In this document: in pieces, positions 12,001 through 28,800 of the stretch
Layout of the letters: every line of letters starts with the position of its first letter
How positions within the stretch are numbered: the first letter of the stretch is position 1
NCBI RefSeq assembly: GCF_030936135.1
Contig: NC_082594.1
Span: forward strand, 126,084,668 to 126,148,667
DNA length: 64,000 nt
DNA from: Gavia stellata
Lineage: Eukaryota; Chordata; Aves; Gaviiformes; Gaviidae
Direction: 5' to 3'
The notes under the pieces: generated by a model
What the model saw: only the letters and a program-made list of their open reading frames with translations
Database searches by the model: none
Told to the model about the DNA's origin: nothing
Translations under genes and position numbers: made by a program

Positions 12001-14793
12001 GGATCCCGATCTGGTCTGAATTTCCAGTTCATGCTGTCACTGCAGTTTGTTCTGTCTGTCTTGTTCCGATCAGCTCTGTATCCCAAGGTGCAGGGGCCTC
12101 CAACCTTGGGGCTTATTTTCCATGTTACCATACTTAAATTTGATGTGGAAGGGCAGGTGAGCACAGGGCTGTTACCTACTGTTGCTGACACTCTGTGGAA
12201 CCCTGAAGGAGAGAAGGAAGGAGAAGGACATGTGAGAAGGTGCCCAGGGATGTCACTCATAGCCTTGGAGTTCTGGTCTGTGCTTCACAGAGAAATGCCA
12301 GCGTGAGGCCCTGTCTGTGCCAGCCCAAGAACTGCATCTCTCTTAGGTGGGAATAGATCTCCAAATTCATGGCTGTGTTCGCATACATGGGTCCTCGTTT
12401 TCACTCCCTCCCTCTGTAATGTCCTCTCCCTAGGACAGAGGATAAATAATATGACTGGGAAGCAGAGTCTGAATGAGCTGCAGAGCCCATCTGTATGGGT
12501 ACATCTCTCAGGTTGCTTCTCCCTCGGCATCACTGCCCAGTATAGCAGAAAAATGAATGTTTGAAGATGTTCACCCCACTTTTGTACTGGATATAAGCAG
12601 TCCTCCTCATCAGGTCAAGCACAGGTGGCGATTTCTGCCCTGCCACTACAAAGCTTCCCTGATTATAGTGGTGACAGATGAAATAGTAGAGGAGTATGAC
12701 ATTTAACTGGAAAGAAAACACATTCCTGTTTGCTGTTAGATCCAGAGATCCCTGATAGACTTAAGATCACTGCCTTGTGACATGCCTCAGCTGTCCTAAC
12801 ACAAACAAACAAGAAAAACAAACAAGACTTTGCATAAGTGATGCAGAGGAGGGAGGGGAAGGATTATAGCTGCATTTTCAGATCCCACATTTTTTGAATT
12901 CGCTTTTCTAAGTATTTAACTGAGTTTGGAAGGGGGAAAGAACCTTCCCATTAAGTCTTATTAAAACTTTCATCTGAATCTAGAATTGTAAAATCCCAGT
13001 ATGCTTCATTTGTCAGGACAAGTCACTGATACCTAAGAGTAAAGCTTGATAGGGTGCTCAGACTGATCAGAGAACCTCCCATCAATAATAAATATGCTTT
13101 TAATAAATCTGTTAATTATCACAAAAAATATCATACTCCAAGAAAATCCTTACCAGTTTTCATCAAATTTTTGAAAAGCCCAAGTTCAACAGCTTATTGG
13201 TTGACAATTGAAGAGATCTAGTTGCAGCTAGAAATGTTTTGATTTGCAAGTTATTGGTTTTCCATCAAAAAGTCCCTTCAGCAATTTGTAAAGATCCCTT
13301 CCCCTAGATTTTTTTTTCTTTCCCAAAGAAGAATTCAGTAAACATCACTCTGATACATTGCCTTTTCTTCCTCTGCCCTTAACGGAGAGTTGGTACCAAA
13401 GTACCGTCAGAAGTACCTGTAGCTCCTGTGACCACAGTGATGGTGAGCAGAACGATGGTGTACGTGGTCTTCCTTACAACTTTCAAAGTAGCTCGTGCAT
13501 TTGTGGGTGATGTGGGTTTCTTGCACCATCCAACTTGCTGTGAGCTCCCCATCATCCCCTGCCAGTGATCCTCAGCAGCCAGAGTCACTGCTCTTCCTGT
13601 GCTCCTGAGAGCCTCTCAGTGCAGCTACAAAGAGGTGGTTCTTCTTCCTAGCACAAAGCTTCTTGTGCTGACAATTGGTGAACAGAGAGGAAATGGTATT
13701 GGTATTTGCTTTCTGACCATTGGCCTTCTGTATAGTGTTACTGAGGGAAGATAAACTCTATAGCAGAACTTGCACGAAGTCTAAGCAGTGTGATTTTCAT
13801 GTCTGGCTCTGATCTCGCAGTGAGAATTTTATCATTGGGAACTGGTGGAAGGATATTCTTAGCTTACCACTTAAAGGATGCTCAACATATTCCAAAAAAT
13901 CTCTTAAAACAAATTCCTTTTCCTCCCCACTCTATCCTTCTCAACATACCTAACAGCCTAAGACCTTTTCTCTAAAAGGCACTGGCAATCACTTCTCCCC
14001 TGCAGGGAGGGAAGGTAGATAGGTATGTTGTACATTTATACTGCAGCTCTGTTCCTCTGATAATAGTAAATCTACAGACAGTTAGGCCAAGGTTGCTTTT
14101 TTTCCACCACTGTTTGGTTTTCAAACTGTTCTGGTACTGTGTTCCCCCCCATACGTACACACACAAGTGAACGCTGAAGGTTGTTCCAGTGGTGAGCTGC
14201 AGGATTTTGGTTAGAGCCAGAAGATTCTCTTAATTTTTGCAAGGTCCTTAAAGACCTTTCCCCAAGCTATTACTGTCTGTCTTCCCATGTGATTAAGACT
14301 GCTGTCTTATACCAGCAAAGACAGCTTCCCTAGATCTAAGATGAACCTCCCGGGAAATTAACGCACTGAATTTAATTTTATCAGAGAAATGTTAGCCTCC
14401 CCGAACTTTGAAGCCATGGAGCTGAAATGAGTTGGTGACTATTTGCCTGCTCTAAGAACAGGACTGCCCCCACAACTACTGTCACAGCAGATTTATATAT
14501 TTCCATGGCTGTGCTGAAATGTGCCCGGCAGGGCTTCAGTTCTGTGGTCAAATAGATGCAAGACATCCACGGATGGAGGGAATCGCTGGCAGGCAGGCAA
14601 CTGTGTCTCCCCCCCTCCAAATAGTGGGTGCCATTTGACTAAGAAGAGGCATAGCACCCATTAGTGACTCAAAGGAAAAGCTGGGTAAGTTCAAAAAGAA
14701 AGTTAGGCAACCTGTGTTCACAGTTCTTATATTCAGAAAAGCCAACAGCAGCAATATAATGAAACCTTCATCTCTGCTGGCTGTTGTCATCAT
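9066..14793 (-). CDS. CD200R1: CD200 receptor (CD200R1-like), cell-surface Ig receptor
   Basis: A myeloid inhibitory receptor family that binds CD200. Exons on the minus strand: 14712-14793 (start and signal peptide), 11894-12202 (IgV), 10868-11119 (IgC2), 9962-10064 (membrane), 9066-9153 (tail, stop). All join in matching phase and total 834 nt, 277 aa. The V domain has the paired cysteines of VLTC and GNYTC, plus the extra GGPC and TNCSD cysteines seen in mammalian CD200R. It ends with GNFHR-YHL as in human CD200R1. The C2 domain carries EAAAGKPAARISW and NGTVTV, close to the human AVAGKPAAQISW and NGTVTV. A Leu-rich membrane helix follows (near SLASLLGLLFLLAVLHLYIF). The predicted tail is short and lacks NPxY. 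Another possible first exon lies at 13417-13555. The position next to GTPBP8 matches mammalian synteny. The call is firm for the Ig exons and less so for the first and last exons. Confidence 0.85.
13417..13555 (-). other. Alternative first (signal) exon of the CD200 receptor
   Basis: On the minus strand an ATG-led open segment ends in a hydrophobic run (TYTIVLLTITVVTGATG) followed by a GTACTT donor at 13416. It ends in phase 1 and fits the IgV exon at 12202 as well as the exon at 14712-14793 does. Its N-terminal part before the hydrophobic run is long (about 30 residues). Either exon could be the real one, or both could be used as alternative starts. Confidence 0.45.
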
Positions 14794-17700
14794 ACCTCTA
14801 GCAGAGGGACTTAGCCTCCCCCTCTTCCTCCTCCGTTACTGATGTACCAAGCAGTGGATTTAGCTACCCTCCTAGGTGTTTCAGAGCATGACGCTATGTA
14901 GTTGCTCAATGGTTATTAGTGGCTCAGCCCCTGGGAGAGCACAGTTTTGCAGACATTGGCTTCATGCTGCTCTGCAGTCCCTCTGTGAGGACTTTTGTCA
15001 GGGCGCAGGCCCTAGCTGCGCTTTCCTCTCCATCTCCTGGTCAAAGCAAGCAACAACATTCACCTTGAAAAGTTCTTTTTTTTTTTGATTCAACAACTGT
15101 ATCAGGTTCAAACCAAAACGTGTTACTTTCAGGGATGTTCATTGTTGCTTTCCGAGTATTGATGTGGTAAGTTTGGGTTAACTTTTAAGTGGAGCCTTCG
15201 TAATTCCTGAACTAGGGCATTTCCTTCCGGGAGTGAAGAGGAAGGCATTTGCTGAAGCTGTTACTGGATTTATAAATTATCAAATAAACACTTTGCCTGC
15301 ATCAGAAATGCTTTTGGGCCAGATCATTAGAGAATATTCTAATCTGAGCAAACGTGTGATAGATCTACAAGGGACAGAACAAGACCATCCCCACCAGCTC
15401 TTACAACGTAAAACTCAGAACTGTGGGCTATGTGAACCACCAGTACCCCCAAATTGTGTCGCATGACAGCCTTTGGATGCTATGCCCACAAAAACTTCAG
15501 TATGCTAAAAAGGGCAATCTGATGATTACATTTCTAGATGATTACTGTAAACAAAACAAAGGTGTGGTGTGGGACCTCAGCCATGTGACACTAGGTTCTC
15601 GCATAAGCTGGTACTTTGCTTTGAAGTTTGTAGCAGGAATTACATTGTTTGAGCCTTTTTTTTTTCATGCCACTGCACTGTTCTAGCACAGATATGGATT
15701 GTATGAAGGCAGGAGCTCTGCCGATAAACCTGGTTAAGGATGTGGAGTACTGATGTGTCCTCACATAGCTTTGTTTGATATTCTGAATGTCTCTGCAATA
15801 AAATCACTGTATGACGTGAGGCACAGCAAGACTGGGGAGGAAACACATGACACTGTCTTCCTTCTCTACCAATTCCTTTATTTCAAGATTTACCTGCAAG
15901 ATTTACAGTGCTGGTCATGGCCATAGCAACCGGTGTTAGGGAACCAAAAGTTTATCTCAAATTAGTTCTTGATGTAATGGTTATATGGTTCTCCATCCCA
16001 CCTGCACCGATCATGGGGAGCTTTTCCATTTGTCAGTGTCCTCACCAGTCAGTGTTAGTGGCACTACTTCTATTTTTTCAACCCAGATTCAAGGGGTTTC
16101 TAACCAATTTAGCGCCCTTAAGACACAGAATTTCCTCCTCTTCTGCATATTCACAGCACTGTTTCCTGTGCTAATGACCAAGGCCAACTCTGAGAAAATG
16201 GATGGAGTAATTCTGTCTTCTGCTCTTTGCCTCTCCTCAAAGGCTGAAGTGCAAAAGCAAACGCTGCAGCAGAGGTCAGACCAGGTACAAATGGAAGAGA
16301 TGCGTCAAATTTGAGATTAATATCAAAAAGAGAATTTCAGTTCTGTGAAGCCAGTGGTAGTTTCCACTGGCTCTTCAGCTAGGACTAGCAGTGTCGGCTG
16401 CCACATGAACAATAATGCCTCTCTCTTCCATTACTTTACTCGAGAACTTTTAAAAAAACTTTCCCACTAATGAGTATTTTATTTTTTTATTTGTTTGTCT
16501 CAGAATGTCCAGTCCTTGAGAGGTTTGTGGCTTTGAATTCCTTCTTGAGGAAAGAGACACTTTGTTTTTCCCCCCTAAATAGAATAGTTTGTGTAGAGGA
16601 AAATGCAGAGCTTCTCAGTATTTTATACAAGTAATTTAGCCTTTAAGACTGTCTATCCGAGTAACTCCAGTTCCTAAACCACCTTCCAAGTGGAAAGGAC
16701 ATAGGCTGTATTTTAGGAGAAAACACAGATTCGGACACAGTCATTAGTGCTCTTAATGGCACAAAAAAGCAGGAAGATTGGTGCATGTGCTCCAATCTGG
16801 CACGCTTCCTGGTGACAATATTTGGTCTCAGTTCCTCTTCTTGGAAATGAAGCTCAAAAACCCAGTTGGCTTTGGCTCACAGGACCCGAACCGACTGTCC
16901 CAAACACACAAGGAGCCCTCACTGCTCTTCCAGAACTCCACCTCCAGCTGGTCTCACAGCTACTCTTCTCCGAGAGGTATCTGAAATGAATGACGGTTTG
17001 ACCTGGCGCACGATGCTGGGATAGACAAGATCAGACCAGACCAGACAACTGGTGTCACTGCTTCCTGCCAGCTCCACGCTCTTTGGGATTTAGGTCAGTG
17101 TCAATGGTTATAGATCCCTCTTTCATACTCCAGAGGAATGATTGTCAGAGTTCTTAACGTGAACGAAATTATTTTTGTAGTCTGAACATCTGAACTACAT
17201 AACCCACAACTGAAAAGAGACATCTGCTGCCACAGGCATGAGCCATAGGCAATTTTAGTCTGAATGCCTAATGTTTGGCAATAATACATGGAGTAGAAAG
17301 TAGTCTTTCAGGGGAGATACAAAGCAGGCTTAAATGTTGGTATTTTACTAGCTCTGTCCACAGTAACCTGCCATTTCCAATGTCGGTACAGTCTGCCTGC
17401 AGAGAACCTAGACTGCAGTTTGGTCCAGGAAAAAAAAAATCCCACCTTGCACTGAGACGCACAGTTCTGATCTTCAGGTTTTAGATGTGGGTCTACTGGA
17501 TGCTCTCGTTTATCCACCCCTTTGCTAAAATCAGAAGTATTCAGAAGGTCCTATGGCATTTTAATTTGTTCCTGTCACCTATGTAGGTACTGTCACATTA
17601 AAAAGGAACTTAATTAGTGGCTAGGGCACTAGCCTGTGAACTGGGCACCTCTGTTCACATCATCACGTCTGCAGATCTACTGTTAAAGGGGCCAGTTGGT

Positions 17701-18639
17701 TTCTCGGCTGCCTTCCCTCCTGTCTCTGGCCGGCTGTTCTGGGAGTAATGTGCTGCAGACCATGTGCCTGGTAAGGGTAACTACTGTAGGGTAATTTCAA
17801 GCAGGCAAGTCTGCTGCCAGCAGCGGTGAGCTGCGCGGGACCCTGAGGCAGAAATACCTAAGAGCACTCGCTCTGTTTTGCGTGTCACGGTTTGGCATCG
17901 AAATGTGGAAATCTGCCCGCTGGAGTGGTTATGAGCATCATCTCTGGCCAGTGTGGTTTTTCTGTTATTAGATTAACCGCAGATTTCAATTGAATTAAGT
18001 TGCTCCATTACCACAAAAAAATTTAGCAGTGTTCCTGAAGACATTCTTGACATGTTTATTCTTCAGCTTTTTTTCCTCTACATTTACCTATGGTTACTTG
18101 CACTACCGGGGGTGACAGGAGAGAGACCTGCTCTGTAGGTTTCAAACGGGTTTGGAACCAAATAAAGGTCATTTGTAGATTTCTTTGGGAGCACTCTTCT
18201 ACGTAGTCACGTAGCAGCCAGTGACTGTGGTCTGTGTTGAGCGATGTGCGTTTGAGCTCTTGCCTTGCTGTGAAACAAAGCAGGTTTTAAGAGGGCTTAG
18301 TTTACAAGGCTAAAGTAGAATACAGGTTTCTTGCCCTAGGTTTACACCGTTAGCCTAACTCTCACCAGTAACTGCTTTCACAGATCGTAAATTTGAGAAG
18401 AGGCTTCTGCATTTCAGCAGAAGCTTATTGCAAAAGATTTGAAGCTCCGAGAAACACGTAGGCGGCTGGCTGGCCTTTTCTTAGGGGGCTGAAGTTCCCT
18501 CCCTATAGCTTTGTAACTGGGCTCAACACAAGGAAAGTAGGATATAGCTTGTGTTGTCTTCCAATGGTCCTTCCTGGCCTTAAATCTATTTATTGTAATA
18601 ATTAAACCGTCCCAACTTACAGGGCTTGCAACAGCGGAC

Positions 18640-18640
<1 letters not shown>
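14794..18640. other. Intergenic, no supported gene
   Basis: Short ORFs only, on both strands, none with recognisable features. Simple T and A tracts occur. The region rises in GC content toward the GTPBP8 CpG island, which begins at about 18640. Confidence 0.5.
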
Positions 18641-23964
<5,324 letters not shown>

Positions 23965-24115
23965 AAAGACTGGCTTCTGATCTGCTCAGCTCATCCAGAA
24001 CAAAAGGTACCAAAACTGGAGGTCTGGATTTTTGTTGTAAATAACCAGAGGTACTAGAATTTATTTTTTGATAAACTTGTGTAAATTAATACTTGTAAGG
24101 CTAAGCTTTTTGTTT

Positions 24116-24121
24116 AATAAA
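24116..24121 (+). terminator. Polyadenylation signal of GTPBP8
   Basis: AATAAA 152 bases after the GTPBP8 stop codon, in an AT-rich 3' UTR. This is the first canonical hexamer downstream. Confidence 0.65.
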
Positions 24122-25683
24122 TTAATCAATTTGGGAAGTTTGCACTATGAGTGAATCCAGGTTATTACAAAACTGTTTTATAAAGCCTACATGATTGTGT
24201 TCAGGAGAAAAAAGCAAAGAGAACCTCCAAAGAGAAGCTAAGTTCTAATACAGCATTTCCTCTCCCTCCAGCTAAACGATCAAAAAAGCTATCACTGCAT
24301 GCCTAAGCTCTGCTGTATTTAGGATACTAGAGAGATTCTAGTAATCTCATTAATTAAAAAGGCATTTAGTTTAGAAAACTATAGCCCTAACATCAAGCAA
24401 ACTGTACTTGCCCAGTTGAATTGAATGACACATAGAGGTTTACTTCTCTCAGCTTATATAGCAGGGGCAAAAACTAGCACCTGTGCAACCTGCCTGCTGT
24501 AAGGCGATCTGGAGTGGAACTAGCCAACATGTTGTCTGTGACGGTGTGTTTAGGGCTTCTCGTATATTTTACTTTTGTGACGCCTCTGCATCGTGTGTTC
24601 AATAGGTGCAGCGTGATGGCACGCCTCGCTTGCATACATCGAGTTGTCCCTGTTCCAGGGGGATGAAGGAAAGGACACATCTTTAATGGGATCTGTTGGC
24701 TTGAAACAGAGTGGAATAGCTGAATGACACCTAGGGGAACTCTCTCCTTCTGTGCTTTATCATCTGTCGGTGCTGCATCTACCTTCTGTTTTAAATCCAG
24801 CGTGAAGTTCTGCAGCTGCACTCGCATGAATTGCCAGAGATGAGACACTGTCCATTCTCTGCAGCCGTTTTACGCTGGCGGCTGAAGCACAGTACTGATG
24901 TCCCATGCTCTTTAGTGGCACTGTAACCGCTGGCAGAATTGTGTCCCACAGCAGCTAAAAGCACCTGAAGTTGGCTTGTTACAAGGCACAGAATTGGGGG
25001 GGAAAAGGACTATCATCAATAGCAGTGGTTGTTACAAGAGAATTTAGACCAAACCTATTAAGTGCCTGTGTCAAACTGTGGCACTCAGTTTGTCATGTCT
25101 TAACATTGCCAAATGTGTGTACGCAGTTGTCAAAGTTACTTACATTAAGTGTTTAAACCACAAGAAAGGGCAGGTGTTTTGTGAACCACTCTGAGGTATT
25201 TCTAGTGTTTTGTTTCATTATGAAATTTCTTGTAACTCTAAGATTAAGATTAAACATGAGGTGAGGTCTATTTTTAGCATATGTGTAAGAAGTGGGGGGT
25301 GTGGGGAATGCAGTAGGAAGATGTGGATCTCTAGTTTCCACATCTTAAGAGAGATCAAACCTTTAATTCTTTAATATTTCACCTCTAATCCAAAAGTGCT
25401 CCAGAGTGAACAGCCCACAGGAGGCTTGATCCTAGGGGGAAGTGCAGCAGTATCTAGACAGATGGAACAGATGCAAGTGAACACTTCAGGAATAATCTTT
25501 TCTTTTCTTTGTATCTTAAAACCAGGATCTTCTAAAAGCATCAATCTTGCCAAGGCTGTCATTTTCAAGGCCTCAGCCTTGACTGAAAAGCCTCTGAAAA
25601 TAAGTCTGTTTATGTAAAAGAAAGCAGAGTCCTGGTTTTAGTCACTCTTCAGAACAAAACGCCTTACAGCACTAGGAAGTCTT
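24122..25683. other. Intergenic between GTPBP8 and the minus-strand gene
   Basis: Convergent 3' ends. A 124-codon minus-strand ORF at 24474-24848 has no recognisable domain and no splice context, so it is not called a gene. No known repeat was identified. Confidence 0.45.
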
Positions 25684-25689
25684 TTTATT
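25684..25689 (-). terminator. Candidate polyadenylation signal of the unidentified minus-strand gene
   Basis: AATAAA on the minus strand, about 190 bases past the stop codon of the last exon (25880-25882). The spacing fits a short 3' UTR. Confidence 0.45.
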
Positions 25690-25879
25690 AACCACTTAAA
25701 TACATGAAGTATGTCTGATAAATCCATTTGTATAAAAAGTGCTTTGAAATGGTAGCAGACTCAGAGTTGGACCCCATGATCCTTGTGGGTGTGTATAGTT
25801 GCCATGAGGTGTCCTTAATGGAAGCCACGTAGAGCTAGGTCCTACAGTTTCTTACAGCTGTGCTAGAATAGGTACAGTC

Positions 25880-28800
25880 TTATCCTGAAGAACCGGCTTT
25901 ACCTCTGGACACATCTGGGTCTTCTACTGTATTGGTCAAAAGATCTTCATTCACAAATGCTTCAAATATTGGAGTAACTCTGGCGTTTTCCTCAGCCATC
26001 TGCAGGAGAGAACACCACGGTTTTGTTACACACAAGAATCAGTGCCCCTGTGACAGGTAAGGTAGTAAATAAAATCGAGTCCTCTCCTTCACTTAAACAT
26101 TAAAATTTACATGTAAGTGCCTTCATGGGAACATGCTTCGGGTAAACAGGTGTCTGATGCACTAGCAGACTTTCTTGCCAAGTTCTTAAGGCACATGCTG
26201 TGCTTCTGAGTGAGGAACTGCACTTTCTCAGGCCAGGCACACAAAAGCTCTCCCTTTCTTTTTCCCCACTCATTGATGAATGGTGGGCCTAGCAGCATAC
26301 TGAAGTAGTAGAGATCATTTCAGTTTTAAATGTTTCCGAAGTCTTAAATTGTTTGCGGTGTATACACCACACTGCAGGCACCCAGCTTGTAAAGCTTTGC
26401 CTTGTCTGCACCTGTCAATTATAGAAATGATGTTGTGTACAGGCTTCTATGGCAAAGGATTTTACCTCGTGCGTCTCTGGTCTTTCAGCAGTACTTTCTC
26501 CTTTTTCTTCCTCTACTGTGTCTGGTCCAGTCTGTCACCATAAACCCAGCGCTACAAAGCCAGTATGTTGACCATATTCTTGCAGCAGTCCCCTACAGTC
26601 ACTAGTGTAGAATGCATTTTAGTAGAGCCCTTGACCAGATACTACGTCAATAATTCTATTAATATTAATGCAGTAATCTAAACAGGTTTCTTGGGTTATT
26701 TTAAGGGGGGGGGCAGGGGGCAGAGGTTTAGCAGGTAGACATTTCAGATTTAGGCTCTCCGAGGCATTTACAGAGAGACAACACGCACTAAGGCAGAAAG
26801 AGCTCTCTGGTTTACTGTGACTTTGAAGGTTGTGTCGGTGTTGCCGTCTTTCACTCTTAGTCTTGCTCCTTGGGCTCAGCATTGTTTTCAGACTCCGCTC
26901 AGAACTAGGACTTATTGCAGTAGGAGCTCTCTGCTACAGTATGAAACAAAATTCGGATGCCAACCAGAACATGCCAGGTGTTGAATACAGACAATTCATT
27001 CCGCATTAAGTGGGGTGGCTGCCCATGAGAAGCAAGATACTGCTACTTCAACTATCAGAGTTCCTGGCAAGAGAGGAAACAGAAATTTTAGCAGCAGCTA
27101 ATGTTTCCAGTCTGTATCACTGGCCAGTCCTACTCATGCTTGAGATGACTTTTAGTACCTACTTATCCCAGCTACAACACGATACTGTATTTTACGGAAA
27201 ACTTGTAGCTGTTCCTGTGCAAGCAGGGACGAACCCAGGGAGACATACAGGTTCTTACATCACTCTCCTGCTTAAGTGTTTTGGAAAAAGTGAGGCAGAG
27301 GAGGGAGGAATAAGTTGTGGTTTTGCCCCATGCTACAAACAGGATGAGAGGAAAGGAACAGAACTAAGAAAAGGCAAACTGATCTTACATTACATGCCAA
27401 AATGAAGATGATCAGTTAATTCACCTGTGACAGCCTCTCAATTTATGAGAAGTCATCTTCGTGGAATTAACCAAAAGGTTTTATTAAACAATGATTAAAT
27501 GATGATTAGATAGTGGTCAAACACGCTACTACTTACTACACTTCTAGTAATTAAGCTAGCTTGTATACAATATGCTTTAGATCTAATATAAAATGTCATT
27601 TACCTCGCTGCCGATATCGGATGCCAGGTAAGGGATCTCTCGATCTCGAGGACTAACCTTGAGATGTGTCAAGGGGAGATCACCACCATGCAGCCCGCTG
27701 CTGTGCAAGATAGCTCAACGGGCTGTGGTGGCTGCTGATGCAGCATAAAGTGATTGACTTGTAGCCAGACTCCCCTTTGGTGTACGTGCAACTGTGCAAC
27801 GCTAGCAGCTGTAGTTTCATCTGGTCCTAGCTCAAGCTGGTACTGTTGGCTCCTGATAAGATACAATGTAAATTCCTTAAGTTCCTGAGAAGATTTGGCC
27901 TAGCACAATTTCTCAAGGTTTGTACAACAGAGCTGACTTTACTCAGCCCTACTTGTCAGTGATGCCTGAACCAAAATACTGTTAATTAAGTCAGAGTGGG
28001 GGCACCCGTCACAGAGGCGTGACTTACCTCTACAGCCCTCCATATGAGAAGCCACCCTCTCCACAACATGCTATAGCCAGTCCTGTAACTTCCTTTTGTT
28101 CTCATCTGATGTGTTCACAGCCAGTTCATACCTAAAAACACCACCAATAAAAAGTAAAGTAAGCATCCCTTCCTTACCGACACAAGTGATTTTAATACTC
28201 GGTTTGATAACTGCAATTTGATCTGCTCCTAAGAACTAGCCACAGCATTAAGTGTGGATGCACAGATTTATTTTAACACTAATTTAATGCTGTCCAAGCA
28301 CTTCTTCAATACTTGATCTCTAACTACTTCAGCTATGACTAAATCTACTTATAAGCATCTTTTATATGAGCACAAAAAACTGTTTTGCTCAATAAGGGAA
28401 TTATTGAGCAGCTATCAACTGTTCAGTTAAATACACAGCAGATTTTTTCAGGGAAGGTAGTTCACATTTTTGTATTCTAATAATCATCTAAACTGTGCAC
28501 CTTGTGGCACATTTACAAAGTTCATACAAGACAATAAATCTACCACTTGCACAGACATAGCTACTTAAACCAGTATTTTCTTGGAAAAACATTGAGCGTG
28601 ATGGAAAACATACTATGCCAGTAAGTAGTAAGGGGCAGGGGGGTATAAATCTTAGCGCTAGTCTTGCTAATGCTGTTCCCCAAGAGGTTATTCTCCACTG
28701 GTTCTTGTGTGATGAATACAGCGCTGCTGGACTGTTGTCCTCGCCCCTGGGGCAAGTGCAGAATGTGGTGTCTTGGGCTGGTGCCAGCACTGAGCTCCCT

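Noticed and set aside
24474-24848. A 124-codon minus-strand ORF
   Set aside because: No domain, no splice context and no family resemblance; probably chance in the GTPBP8 3' region.
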